64,000 nt of DNA from JACVRW01 sp052038485 (GTDB taxonomy: Bacteria > Actinomycetota > Thermoleophilia > Solirubrobacterales > Thermoleophilaceae): assembly GCA_052038485.1 (NCBI GenBank), contig JBQGCL010000106.1, forward strand, positions 62,001 through 126,000, given 5' to 3'. The notes beneath the pieces are model-generated. The model searched no databases, was not told where the DNA came from, and saw only the letters and a list, made by a program, of their open reading frames with translations. Of this stretch, positions 32,891 through 42,383 are shown one piece after another. The position numbers and the translations under genes are program-made. Positions within the stretch are counted from its first letter, which is position 1. Every line of letters starts with the position of its first letter.

Positions 32891-33703
32891 ATGGCGCCGT
32901 GGATGTCGGTCGTGATTCCGGCCTACAACGAGGAGATGACCGTCGCGGGCACGGTCTCGGCCGCCCGCGCCTGGCTCGAGGAGCGCGGCGCGACCTACGA
33001 GATCGTGGTGGTCGACAACGCCAGCACGGACCGCACGGTCGAGACCCTGAAGCCGCTGCTCGACGGCGACAAGGTGCGCCTGCTGCGCAACGACGTGAAC
33101 CGCGGCAAGGGCTACTCGGTGCGCCGCGGCATGCTCGACACGACCGGCGAGCTGCGCCTGATGTGCGACGCCGACTGCCTCCCCTCGCTCGCCTCCCTCG
33201 GCGAGATGGTCGAGCTGATCGAGGACGCCGACGTGGTGATCGGGTCGCGCAACGTGTCCGGATCGCGCGTCGACAAGACCCAGCCGCTGCGCCGCCGGGT
33301 CGCGAGCTGGAACTTCCTCAACCTGTGCCGGCTGGCGATGAAGGAGCCGAGCCGCGACATCTTCTGCGGCTTCAAGCTGTTTCGCTCCGAGGTCGCCGAC
33401 ACCGCGTTCCGCCACCAGAGCCTCGAGGGGTGGGCGTTCGACATCGAGGTGCTGGCGCTTGCGCGCCGCCTGGGCTTCAGGGTGCGCGAGGCCGGCATCG
33501 TCTGGAACGACCGCGAGGGCTCGCGCCTGTCGATGCACCGCGTGCTGATCCCGGTGATCGTCGAGCTGGTCCAGGCCCGGCGCAACGTCCGGCGGGCCGT
33601 CAAGGCTGAACGGGGGCGATTTCCCCGGCGTGACCGCAGCCGGGCGATGACCGCGGACGCCGCGGAGGCCGCGCCCGAGCCGGCCCGCCCGTCTGGGAGC
33701 TGA
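32891..33703 (+). CDS. GT2 family glycosyltransferase (polyprenyl-phosphate sugar synthase-like)
   Basis: A GT-A enzyme of 270 residues of the Dpm1/ALG5 type. Motifs are MSVVIPAYNEEMTVAGTVSA, VVVDNASTDRTVETL, NRGKGYSVRRGMLDTTGELR, the DXD-like LMCDADCLPSL, VVIGSRNVSGSRV, FCGFKLFRSEVADTAF and GWAFDIEVLALARRLGFRVR. These match dolichyl-phosphate beta-glucosyltransferase-like enzymes, which make lipid-linked sugars for outward-facing GT-C enzymes. It lacks a membrane segment. The methyltransferase gene follows after 6 bp on the same strand. Confidence 0.87.
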   Translation: MAPWMSVVIPAYNEEMTVAGTVSAARAWLEERGATYEIVVVDNASTDRTVETLKPLLDGDKVRLLRNDVNRGKGYSVRRGMLDTTGELRLMCDADCLPSLASLGEMVELIEDADVVIGSRNVSGSRVDKTQPLRRRVASWNFLNLCRLAMKEPSRDIFCGFKLFRSEVADTAFRHQSLEGWAFDIEVLALARRLGFRVREAGIVWNDREGSRLSMHRVLIPVIVELVQARRNVRRAVKAERGRFPRRDRSRAMTADAAEAAPEPARPSGS

Positions 33704-33709
33704 GGCGAG

Positions 33710-34453
33710 TTGGAGGAGTGGCGCTACCGCGAGCTCTACGAGCTCGAGGACAGGCATTGGTGGTTCCGCTCGCGACGCAGGGTCGTGCAGGCCCTGCTCG
33801 AACGTGCGTCGCTGGGCCCCTCGCCGCGCATCCTCGACGCCGGCTGCGGCACCGGGCGCAACCTGGTCGAGTACGCCACGCTCGGGGAGGTCGAGGGCGT
33901 GGACTTCTCGGCCGAGGCCGTCGAGTTCTGCCGCCTGCGTGGCCTGAATGGGGTACGGCAGGCCGCGCTCGAGCAGCTCCCGTTCGAGAGCGACCGCTTC
34001 GACCTGATCGTCGCCACCGACGTGGTCGAGCACCTCGACGACGACCGCCTGGCGCTGGCCGAGCTGGGCCGGGTTGCGGCGCCCGGCGGGCGGCTCGTAC
34101 TCACGGTTCCTGCGTATACGTGGCTCTGGAGCCAGCACGACGAGTCGCTGCACCACAAGCGCCGCTACACCGCCGGGCGCATGCGCACGCAGCTCGTCGC
34201 GGCCGGCTGGACGCCCAGCTTCACGACCTATTTCTTCACTGCCCTGCTGCCCGGCGTGGCCGCGGTGCGCGCGTTTCGGCGCGCCGACCGCAACGGCGGC
34301 TCCGAGACGGCCGAGTCCGACTGCTCGCTGGGCTCGCCTGGGGTCGGACGGCTGCTCGAGCTGCCCTCACGCGGCGAGGCCCGCCTGATCGCAAATGGGG
34401 TACGGCTGCCGGCCGGGGTCTCGCTCGGCGTGGTGGCGACTAGAGGCGCCTGA
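33710..34453 (+). CDS. Class I SAM-dependent methyltransferase
   Basis: 247 residues from TTG 33710, 6 bp after the GT2 stop. The start WRYRELYELEDRHWWFRSRR is the conserved N-terminal segment of this subgroup, which often sits with Dpm1-like GT2 genes. SAM motifs are RILDAGCGTGRNLVEYA (about 41-57), EGVDFSAEAVEF, FDLIVATDVVEHLDDDRLAL and RVAAPGGRLVLTVPAY; the HHKRRYTAGRMRTQLVAAGW segment is typical of the group. It probably methylates a sugar or a lipid-linked intermediate. The 3' end overlaps the convergent GT2 gene by 14 bp. Confidence 0.85.
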   Translation: MEEWRYRELYELEDRHWWFRSRRRVVQALLERASLGPSPRILDAGCGTGRNLVEYATLGEVEGVDFSAEAVEFCRLRGLNGVRQAALEQLPFESDRFDLIVATDVVEHLDDDRLALAELGRVAAPGGRLVLTVPAYTWLWSQHDESLHHKRRYTAGRMRTQLVAAGWTPSFTTYFFTALLPGVAAVRAFRRADRNGGSETAESDCSLGSPGVGRLLELPSRGEARLIANGVRLPAGVSLGVVATRGA

Positions 34454-35189
34454 ACCGCAGCCGGACCAGGTCGTAGAGCATCCGCAGCGCGTCGCCGATC
34501 CCGCCGACGCGCGACTCCTCGACGTGGCGCCACTTGACCGGCACCTCGGCGATCTCCCAGCCGCGCCGGTGCGCTCGCACCAGCACCTCGGCGTCGAATC
34601 CGAACCGGAACGTCTCAAGCGGCGCGAACAGCGCCTCCGCCGCCTCCGCGGTGAACAGCTTGAACCCGCATTGGGTGTCGCGGATGCCGGGCAGGACCAG
34701 CAGGCGCAGGATGCGGTTGTACGTGCGGCCCATGAACTCGCGCCAGGCCGGCTGGTGGATCTGGATGTCGCTGCCGGGCGCGTCGCGCGACGCGATCGCC
34801 ACCTGGCAGGCCCCGCCCAGCCGCTCGCGCAGGCGCGGCAGCTCCTCGATCGGCGTGCTCAGGTCGGCGTCGCTGAACGCACGCAGTGCGCCGCCCGCAT
34901 TGAGCATGCCCTCTCGCACCGCGGCGCCCTTGCCCTGGTTCTCGGGCAGTTGGAGGACCCGCAGCTGGGGCCACTCGCCGGCCAGCGCCGCGGCCACCGC
35001 GGCGGTGTTGTCGCGGCTGCCGTCGTCGACTACCAGCACCTCGTAGCTGTCCGTGCCGGCGTCGAGGTACTCGCGCATCCGCGCCAGCGTGGGGGGCAGG
35101 CGAATGGCCTCGTCGAACGCGGGGATGACCACGCTCAGGTCGACCGGGTTGAGGCGGGGGGTCGGCGGCGTCACCTTGGTTATTCTCAT
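34440..35189 (-). CDS. GT2 family glycosyltransferase (ALG5-like)
   Basis: A GT-A enzyme of 249 residues, ALG5-like. Motifs are VDLSVVIPAFDEAIRLPPTL, VVDDGSRDNTAAVAAAL, NQGKGAAVREGMLNAGGALR, the DXD FSDADLSTPIEEL, VAIASRDAPGSDIQ, DTQCGFKLFTAEAAEALF and FGFDAEVLVRAHRRGWEIAE. The family makes glucosyl- or other glycosyl-phosphoprenols. ATG 35189 was chosen because the 41 codons upstream in frame look random. No convincing -10 or ribosome-binding site was seen. Confidence 0.86.
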   Translation of the reverse strand: MRITKVTPPTPRLNPVDLSVVIPAFDEAIRLPPTLARMREYLDAGTDSYEVLVVDDGSRDNTAAVAAALAGEWPQLRVLQLPENQGKGAAVREGMLNAGGALRAFSDADLSTPIEELPRLRERLGGACQVAIASRDAPGSDIQIHQPAWREFMGRTYNRILRLLVLPGIRDTQCGFKLFTAEAAEALFAPLETFRFGFDAEVLVRAHRRGWEIAEVPVKWRHVEESRVGGIGDALRMLYDLVRLRFRRL

Positions 35190-35251
35190 CGCTCGCGCCG
35201 GTGCCGCCGTCGGGAGGGTGAGGGCATCGACCCCGCGCGATCTTCGACTGT

Positions 35252-37753
35252 ATGGCAGATTCGGGCATCGCGACCGCCGAACGACAACAGCACGCTCGCC
35301 GCGCCCTGGCATGGTTCACCGCCCGGCCGGCGCTGACCGCAGCGCTGATCTACGCGGTCCTGTCGGTGCTGATGGTGGGGCAGGGCCTGGTGCCCGGGCG
35401 CAGCTTCTCTAGCTCCGACCTGCTCTACGCGAACGCACCCTGGAAGGCCGACCGGCCTGCGTACGTCGAGGGGCTCGGCTCCAACTTCGAGCTGGCCGAC
35501 GCGGTCGTCGTGTTCCAGCCGTTCCACCAGTACAGCCGCGAGCGGCTGCCCGACATGCCGCTCTGGAACCCGCACATCTCGGCCGGCCGCCCCTACCTGG
35601 CCAACGCCCAGAACGCGATCTTCTCGCCGTTCAGCTGGCCGTCGTTCCTGCTGCCGTTCTGGTGGTCGCTCGGCTTCGTCGCCGCGCTCAAGCTGTTCTT
35701 CGGGGCGTTTGGAACCTACGTCCTGGGGCGCGTGCTCGGCATGCGCTTTGGCGGAGCGCTGATCGCGGGCCTCGTGTTCGCCTTCGGCACGTTCTTCATC
35801 GTCTGGCTGTCGTGGCCGCTGACGAACATCTTCCCGCTGGTGCCGTGGATGTTCGCGCTGGCGGAGCTGCTCGTGCGAAGACCGGGGCCGCTGCCGGCGG
35901 CGGGTCTGGCCGCCCTGGTCGCCTGCACCTACTTCGGCGGCCATCCGGAGACGACGTTCCACGCTCTCTTCGCGACGCTGGTCTTCTTCGCCTTCCGGCT
36001 GCTGCTGCGGGCCCGTAACGAGCGCCAGGACTGGCGCGCGCTGGTGCGCCCGACGCTGACGTTCGGGGCTGCCTACGTCGTCGGAACGGCGATCGCGGCG
36101 GTCATGCTGCTGCCCTTCTTCGAGCTGCTGCTCAACTCCGGCGACCTCGACCGCCGCCAGGGCGAGCCGTCCGGGTTCTGGCCGCGCAAGTACCTCGGGG
36201 CGCTGTTCCTGCACGACTACTGGGGCCGGCCGACGCAGCAGTCGGACATCGACCCGTTCATGCAGATCCGCGGCTGGTACGCGGGCGGTCTGACGCTGAT
36301 CCTCGCCAGCGCCGCGCTGATCCTGCGCCCGACCGCCACGCGCGTCGCGGTCGCGCTGTACGGGATCTTCGCGGCGTCGATGGTGGTCGGCACCGGGCCG
36401 GCGTTCGACCTGCTCACCGAGTACGCGCCGGGCTTCAACAGCGCGCACAACCAGCGCATGCTGATCTACTGCCTGTTCGGCCTGGCGCTGCTGGCCGGCT
36501 GGGGGCTCGACGACCTGAGCGGGCGCGTCGAGGGGCGGCGGCGCACCCTCGTGCTGGGCGCGGCCGGCGTCATCTTCGCCGTGCCGTTCGTCTGGATGAT
36601 CGGCGCCGGGACGCTCACGACCGACGGCCTCAAGAAGGCAGTCGAGGTGGCCTGGGGCTTCGTCGACCCGCCACCCGTCGACCCGTTCGACACGCGCGAC
36701 GCGGCCGTGGGGAACATCGTGCGGATGAGCGCGCTGCTCCAGTGGATCCCGCTGGCGGGCGCGGCGGTGGCGCTGGTCGCCTGGCGGCTCAAACGCATCC
36801 GGCCGCTGCACGCGGGGGTGTTCGTGGCGCTGGCGTTCTCGCTGCTCGCGGTCGACCTGTTCAGGGCCAACATGGGCTTCAACCCGGCGATCCCCACCGC
36901 CGACGCGGCGATGCCCGAGACCGGCGCGATCCGCTACCTCGAGGGCCAGCGGCCCAACCGCTTCGTCGGCCTCAGCACCCAGTTCTCGTTCCAGCCGCTG
37001 CCACCCGACATGGCGATGCGCTTCGGTCTCTACGACGCGCGCGGCTACGACTACCCGGCCGAGAAGCGCTACGACAAGCTCTGGCGGCGCAACGTGGCGC
37101 CCGGTGTGCCCGACTTCACCCAGCCGATCGTGCTCGCCACCGCGACGCCGGCGGCGATCCGCGCGCTCAGCCTGTTGAGCGTCACCGACTTCCTCCAGGA
37201 TCCCGAGGAGGAGCCGCTGAAGGCCCCGACCCTGAGGCTGGCCTACGACGAGGAGGACGGCCGCGTCTACCGCAACCCGGCCGCGCTGCCGCGCGTGTTC
37301 CTCGTCGATCGCCAGCAGACGGTCGCGGGGGAGGGCGAGGCGCTGCGGACCGTGACCGCGCCGGGCTTCGACGGGCGTGAGGTGGCGGTCACCGAGAAGG
37401 CCGTGGCCGGCATCCCGCAGGGCGGTGGCGGCGCCGCGAGCGCCGGCACCGCCGAGCTGACCCGCTACGCGGCGGAGAAGGTGGAGGTGGAGGCGACCGC
37501 GGCGCGCCGCAGCCTGCTGGTGCTGACCGACGTCCACTTCCCCGGGTGGAAGGCGACCGTCGACGGCAAGGAGGTCCCGATCGAGCGGGTCGACTACCTG
37601 CTGCGCGGCGTGGTCGTCCCACCCGGCACGCACACGGTCGGGTTCACCTACGAGCCGGCCAGCTTCCGGGCCGGGTGGATCATCGCCGTGCTCGGCCTGC
37701 TGGCGCTGCTGGCCGCTGTGATCGTCGGCCTGCGCCGGCGCGGGCGGGTCTAG
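35252..37753 (+). CDS. YfhO-like large membrane protein 1
   Basis: A polytopic protein of 833 residues of the YfhO (PF09586) GT-C-like family; B. subtilis YfhO adds sugar to lipoteichoic acid outside the membrane. The N-terminal loop after the first membrane segment has LPDMPLWNPHISAGRPYLAN, the family's signature region, with FGGHPETTFHAL in the third quarter of the membrane part. The soluble C-terminal domain (about 540-810) ends in LLVLTDVHFPGWKATVDGKE and a last membrane segment. GATCTT lies 7 nt before ATG 35252. A tandem paralogue follows one base after the stop. Confidence 0.85.
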   Translation: MADSGIATAERQQHARRALAWFTARPALTAALIYAVLSVLMVGQGLVPGRSFSSSDLLYANAPWKADRPAYVEGLGSNFELADAVVVFQPFHQYSRERLPDMPLWNPHISAGRPYLANAQNAIFSPFSWPSFLLPFWWSLGFVAALKLFFGAFGTYVLGRVLGMRFGGALIAGLVFAFGTFFIVWLSWPLTNIFPLVPWMFALAELLVRRPGPLPAAGLAALVACTYFGGHPETTFHALFATLVFFAFRLLLRARNERQDWRALVRPTLTFGAAYVVGTAIAAVMLLPFFELLLNSGDLDRRQGEPSGFWPRKYLGALFLHDYWGRPTQQSDIDPFMQIRGWYAGGLTLILASAALILRPTATRVAVALYGIFAASMVVGTGPAFDLLTEYAPGFNSAHNQRMLIYCLFGLALLAGWGLDDLSGRVEGRRRTLVLGAAGVIFAVPFVWMIGAGTLTTDGLKKAVEVAWGFVDPPPVDPFDTRDAAVGNIVRMSALLQWIPLAGAAVALVAWRLKRIRPLHAGVFVALAFSLLAVDLFRANMGFNPAIPTADAAMPETGAIRYLEGQRPNRFVGLSTQFSFQPLPPDMAMRFGLYDARGYDYPAEKRYDKLWRRNVAPGVPDFTQPIVLATATPAAIRALSLLSVTDFLQDPEEEPLKAPTLRLAYDEEDGRVYRNPAALPRVFLVDRQQTVAGEGEALRTVTAPGFDGREVAVTEKAVAGIPQGGGGAASAGTAELTRYAAEKVEVEATAARRSLLVLTDVHFPGWKATVDGKEVPIERVDYLLRGVVVPPGTHTVGFTYEPASFRAGWIIAVLGLLALLAAVIVGLRRRGRV

Positions 37754-37754
37754 G

Positions 37755-40214
37755 GTGCTGCGGCGGCACCCGGCGGCCGCGGCCGCGCTCATCTACGCGG
37801 TGCTGTCGCTGCTGATGTTCGCGCCCGGGCTGGTGCCCGGGCGGACGCTGTCGGCCTCGGACTTCCTCTGGACGGCCGGCCCGTGGCAGTCGTCGGTGCC
37901 CGCCGGGGTGCCCACGCCGTTCGGGTCGAACCGCGAGCAGGCCGACTCGGTGCAGGTGTTCCAGCCGTTCCTCGAGACCACGCGCGACCGTCTGCCGGAC
38001 ATCCCGCTCTGGAACCCCCACATCATGGCCGGCCGGCCCTACCTGGCCAACTCCCAGTCGGCGGTCTTCTCGCCGTTCAACGTGCCCGGCTACGTGCTGC
38101 CGCTGTGGCGCTCGCTGGGCGTGATCGCGGCGCTGAAGATCTTCCTGTCGGCCTTTGGGATGTTCCTGTTGGCGCGTGCGCTCGCGATGCGCTTCGGCGG
38201 GGCGCTGATGGCCGGGCTCGTGTTCGGCTTCAGCATGTGGATGGTCACCTGGGTCTCCTGGCCGACGGTGAGCGTCTGGGCGTTCCTGCCGTGGATCTGC
38301 CTGATGGCCGAGCACCTGCTGCGCCGGCCGGGGCCGCTGCCGTTCGCGGGCTTAGCCGCGTTCGTCGCGCTCCAGTACTTCGGCGGCCATCCCGAGTCGT
38401 GCTTCCACACCCTGCTGATGGCGGTCCTCTACTGGGCCGTGCGGGTGGTGGCGCTGCGGCCGGCGAGCTGGCGCGACTTCGCGCTGCGCGCGGTCACGTT
38501 CGGGGGCGCCCTGGTCGCCGGCACGCTGCTCGCCGCGATCACCCTGCTGCCGTTCCTGGAGCTGGTCGGGCGCTCGGTCGACTCCGACGTGCGCTCTTTC
38601 CTGGGCGCATCGCACGGGGCGCGCCGCTACCTGTTCGGGCTGTTCGTCCACGACTACTGGGGCCGCCAGACGCGCACCCCGATCGAGTTCCCCTCGGCGC
38701 TCGAGGAGAACGCCTACTACGTCGGCGCCCTGACCCTGATGCTCGCCGTGGCCGCGTTCGTGCTGCGGCCGCGTGCCTGGCAGCGCGTGGCGTTCGCGGT
38801 CATCGGCGTGCTCGCGCTGGCCGTGGCGACCGGCATCCCGCCGTTCTTCGACCTCGTCACCCAGCTGCCCGGGTTCAGCACCGCGCACAACTCGCGGTTG
38901 GCGATCATCTTCGTCTTCTGCTTTGCGCTGCTGGCCGGCTGGGGGCTCGACGAGCTGAGCTCGGCCGCCGTGCCGCGGCGCCGGCTGCTGGTCGGCCTGT
39001 GCGCCGCGCTGGTGGCGTTCCCGCTCGTCGTGATGGCGGCCAAGGGGACGCTCGCCCCGGGCCGGTTCTGGGACTCGCTCAAGGTCGCCTGGTTCTTCCA
39101 GGATCCGCCCAGCTTCGTGCCCGCCGCGCTGGGCGGCAACGCCGACCTCGCCAACCTGAACGTGGCCGGGCCGCCGGAGGCGCTCAAGGAGGTCGTGCGC
39201 TTCGCGTCGCTGCTCGAGTGGCTCGTGGTGGCGGCACTCGCGTGCGGGCTGATCGCGCTCCGCGTCTGGGGCAAGCTGGGGGCGACCGCGTTCGTGGCGA
39301 TCGCGCTCGTGCTCGTTGCTGGGGACCTGTTCAAGGCGGGCATGGGCTACAACCCGGGCATCCCGGTCGACCACGCCGAGCAGCCCGCGACCGGCGCGAT
39401 CCGCTACCTCCAGTCGCAGCTGCCCGGTCGCTTCGTGGGGCTCGACGTGACCAACACCGAGGCGCGCCTGCCACCGCTGACGCCCGACCTGTCGATGCGC
39501 TACGGGCTGTACGACGCGCGCGGCTACGACTACCCGATCGAGCGCCGCTACGACCGCTTCTGGAAGGAGAACGTGGCCGGCAAGCCGGCGTGCCTGTACG
39601 CGTTCTGCCCGCAGACGGCCGGGTCGAGCGACAAGGCGCTGCGCGCGCTCGGGCTGCTCGGCGTGGGCAGCCTGCTCCAGGACGTGCGCGACGAGCCGCT
39701 CGACCTCAGCGTGGCCTACGAGGGAGCCGATGCGCGCGTATACAGCAACCCGCACGCCCTGCCGCGGGCCTTCCTCGTCGGGGCCCAGACGGTGCTGCCC
39801 GACGACAACCAGGCCTACGCGGCGGTCACCGCGCCGGACTTCGACGCGCGGGCGGTGGCCGTGACGCACGAGCCGGCGCCGGGGGTGGCGACGAGCGGGA
39901 CCGGCGCGGCCGGCCGGGCCGAGATCACGGACTACGAGGACGAGCGCGTGGTCGTGTCGGCCACGGCGGACCGTCCCTCGCTGCTCGTCCTGACCGACAG
40001 CTGGGCGCCGGGCTGGAAGGCGAAGGTCGACGGCGAGGACGCGGACGTGCAGCGCGTGGACTACCTGATCCGCGGCGTGGCGGTCCCGCCCGGGAAGCAC
40101 ACCGTCGAGTTCCGCTACGAGCCGGCCGTCTGGACGTGGGGCTGGGTCATCAGCCTGGTCACGCTGCTGGGGCTCGCCGCGGCGGCGCTGGTGGGCTGGC
40201 GGCGGAGGGCCTGA
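37755..40214 (+). CDS. YfhO-like large membrane protein 2
   Basis: 819 residues, a tandem paralogue of the protein before it, from GTG 37755 one base after the previous stop. It has the same layout: LPDIPLWNPHIMAGRPYLAN, YFGGHPESCFHTLLMA, GFSTAHNSRLAIIFVFCFAL, then the soluble domain with RYGLYDARGYDYPIERRYDR and LLVLTDSWAPGWKAKVDGED, and a last membrane segment. The short block encoding YDARGYDYP is nearly the same in DNA in both copies, but the proteins differ widely elsewhere, so the duplication is old. Together with the next gene it forms a plus-strand row of GT-C-like proteins. Confidence 0.85.
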   Translation: MLRRHPAAAAALIYAVLSLLMFAPGLVPGRTLSASDFLWTAGPWQSSVPAGVPTPFGSNREQADSVQVFQPFLETTRDRLPDIPLWNPHIMAGRPYLANSQSAVFSPFNVPGYVLPLWRSLGVIAALKIFLSAFGMFLLARALAMRFGGALMAGLVFGFSMWMVTWVSWPTVSVWAFLPWICLMAEHLLRRPGPLPFAGLAAFVALQYFGGHPESCFHTLLMAVLYWAVRVVALRPASWRDFALRAVTFGGALVAGTLLAAITLLPFLELVGRSVDSDVRSFLGASHGARRYLFGLFVHDYWGRQTRTPIEFPSALEENAYYVGALTLMLAVAAFVLRPRAWQRVAFAVIGVLALAVATGIPPFFDLVTQLPGFSTAHNSRLAIIFVFCFALLAGWGLDELSSAAVPRRRLLVGLCAALVAFPLVVMAAKGTLAPGRFWDSLKVAWFFQDPPSFVPAALGGNADLANLNVAGPPEALKEVVRFASLLEWLVVAALACGLIALRVWGKLGATAFVAIALVLVAGDLFKAGMGYNPGIPVDHAEQPATGAIRYLQSQLPGRFVGLDVTNTEARLPPLTPDLSMRYGLYDARGYDYPIERRYDRFWKENVAGKPACLYAFCPQTAGSSDKALRALGLLGVGSLLQDVRDEPLDLSVAYEGADARVYSNPHALPRAFLVGAQTVLPDDNQAYAAVTAPDFDARAVAVTHEPAPGVATSGTGAAGRAEITDYEDERVVVSATADRPSLLVLTDSWAPGWKAKVDGEDADVQRVDYLIRGVAVPPGKHTVEFRYEPAVWTWGWVISLVTLLGLAAAALVGWRRRA

Positions 40215-40217
40215 GGC

Positions 40218-42284
40218 GTGCCGGCGGCGATCGTGCTGGCGGGCGCCGCCCTGGTCGCGGTGTCGATCTTCCTGCCGCAGGACGCGCCGACGGGCGAGTC
40301 CCTGTGGACCGACGGGACCGGGTGGCTGTGGCTCGTCGTGGCCGCGCTGGCGGCGCGGCTGACGCTGCGCGCCCGGGGGCGGGGCGGCTGGTCCTGGGCG
40401 GGGCTGGCCCTGGGGGCGCTGGCCGTGCTGGCCGCCTTCGGTATGGCGCGCCACGAGGCGTACGGCGGCGTGGAGGCCGGGATCGCGGCGCTCGCGCTGG
40501 GCGGGCTGGCGATGATCGCGGGCTGGGCGCTCGGCTTCCGAGAGGTGCGCCCGACGATCGCCGGGCTGGGCCCGTGGGACGAGCTGCCGCGCACCTTGCG
40601 CGAAGCGTCTCCGCCGGGCGAAGCGGCGCCCGCTTCGCCGAGCGGGAGCCCCGCCTGGCTGCGCGCTCTCTGGCCGCTCGCGCTGTACGCGGTGCTCGCG
40701 CTGGTCTTCTTCGGCTGGCCGATCCGGGACGCCTTCGGCGACACGCTGATCGCCTCCAACACGATCGACCCGAGCATCTACACCTGGTTCTACGAGTGGT
40801 GGCCGTGGGCGCTCGTGCACGGCCACAACCCGTTCCTGACCGACTACATCCTCGTCCCCCAGGGCTACAACCTGAGCTGGGTCACCGCGGTCCCGGGGCC
40901 CAGCTACCTGGCCGCACCGGTCACGTTCGCGTTCGGCCCGGTCGTCGCCTACAACGTGCTCGCGCTGGCCGCCCCGGCCGTCAGCGCCTGGACCGCCTTC
41001 CTGCTCTCCCGCCACGTCACGAAGGCGACGGCGCCCTCGCTGGTGGCCGGCTACCTGTACGGCTTCTCGCCGTACATGCTGCGCATGCTCCAGGGCGCGC
41101 CGCACCTCTACTTCGTCGCCCTGATCCCGCTGTTCGTGCTGCTCGTGCTGTGGCGGCTCGAGGGGCGCATCTCCGAGCGCTTCCTGTTCGCCGCGGTCGC
41201 GGCCGGGCTCGCGATCCAGTTCTTCACCAGCAACGACGTGCTGGTCACGTTCACGATCTTCGCGGCGATCGCGCTGGCGCTCGCCTTCGCTCTGTTCGTC
41301 GAGCGGCGGCCGTTGCTGCTGCGCACGGCCGGCGTGATCCTGGCCGGCTATCTCGGTGCCGCCGTGCTAGCGACTCCGGCGCTGTTCCACATGCTCTTCC
41401 ACGGGCACACGACGCCCGAGCAGAACACGCCGCTCTACGCCAACGACCTGATCTCGTGGGTGGTGCCGGACTCGTCGCTGCTCGTCGCCGACACCCACGA
41501 GATCAACGGCACGCCGCCGTCGTAAGGCGGGCTGGCCTACTTCGGTCTGCCGCTGCTGCTGCTGATAGGGTTCTACCTGTGGCGCAACCGCCGCAGCCGG
41601 ACCGCCTGGCTGCTGGGGCTCTGCTTCGCGATCCCGGCGCTGTGCGGGCTGGGCCACCGCCTGACGGTCGACGGCGACGTGACCCGGCTCGGGCTGCCCT
41701 GGAGCGTCGTCGACCGGCTGCCGGGCATCGAGCTGCTCGTGCCGCAGCGGTTCGCGCTGTACGCGTTTCTCGCCGCTGCGCTGATCGTGGCGCTGATGCT
41801 GGCGCGCGGACCGCGCCCGGCGTCCTGGGCGCTGGGCCTGCTGGCGGTGGTGGCGATCGTGCCCTGGGTGGGCAGCGCCTATTGGAAGGCGCCGGTCTAC
41901 ACGCCGGCGTTCTTCACGACCGGCGAGTACAAGCAGCACCTGACCGCTCAGGACAACGTGATGCCGATCCCGATCATCGGCGACAGCATGCGCTGGCAGG
42001 CCGAGGAGGACTTCCCGTTCAAGCTGGTTGGCGGCGGCGTGGGCGCCTTCCCGCGCGAGTACACGAGCTACCCGGCGTTCGGGATGCTGATCTCAGGCCA
42101 GGCGGGCCCCAACGCGAACGCCGAGCTGCGCCGCTTCGTGGACGCGAAGGGCGTGACCGCGGTCGTGGCCGAGAAGGCGGTGCTGGGGCCCGAGCGCAAG
42201 CGGATGCTCGACAGCCTGGGCGTGCGGCCGGTCGACGCCGGCGGCGTGCTGCTCTATCGCTTGCGGTCGCCGTACGGCGGCTGA
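40218..42284 (+). pseudogene. Large membrane glycosyltransferase-like gene interrupted by an in-frame TAA
   Basis: One reading frame of 688 codons with a single stop, TAA at 41523-41525. Before it are 435 residues with about ten membrane segments, including the GT-C-like loop ASNTIDPSIYTWFYEWWPWA-LVHGHNPF and VPQGYNLSWVTAVPGPSYLA. After it the same frame goes on with YFGLPLLLLIGFYLW, more membrane segments and a soluble end (FVDAKGVTAVVAEKAVLG). The flanking codons TCG-TAA-GGC-GGG would read S-Y-G-G with one base changed (TAC to TAA). No frameshift is needed. It is either a nonsense mutation or a sequencing error; a 435-residue product ending in mid-domain is less likely to work. Start GTG 40218, 3 bp after the YfhO-like gene. 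Confidence 0.75.
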
Positions 42285-42297
42285 ACGGCGGCAATGA

Positions 42298-42382
42298 GGG
42301 TGGGACGCGGCCTGAGGGGGAACCGTGTCGAGTTATCCCCCTTATGCGCCGGAAACTCGACAAGGTTCGTTCGAGCCCACCC
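42298..42382. terminator. Large nested inverted repeat between convergent genes
   Basis: The 99-bp gap between two convergent genes is filled by nested repeats. The outer stem pairs GGGTGGG (42298-42304) with CCCACCC (42376-42382). The inner arms GAACCGTGTCGAGTT (42320-42334) and AACTCGACAAGGTTC (42354-42368) match at 14 of 15 positions. A competing hairpin pairs AGGGGGA (42315-42321) with TCCCCCT (42336-42342). It is followed by TTTATT on the plus strand. A bidirectional terminator is the simplest reading; the alternative pairings are more elaborate than one needs. Confidence 0.65.
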
Positions 42383-42383
42383 T

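Noticed and set aside
35186..37792. An 868-codon minus-strand frame opposite the first YfhO-like gene
   Set aside because: Same reason: composition is Arg/Gly/Gln/His-rich with no domain signature, while the plus strand encodes a recognisable membrane protein.
41523..41525. Programmed recoding of the in-frame stop
   Set aside because: TAA is not a selenocysteine or pyrrolysine codon and no recoding element was seen; mutation or error is simpler.
42354..42382. Possible tRNA T-arm (GGTTCG...) in the convergent gap
   Set aside because: The segment can form a small hairpin, but there is no acceptor stem, D-arm or anticodon arm of the right sizes; it belongs to the nested inverted repeat.
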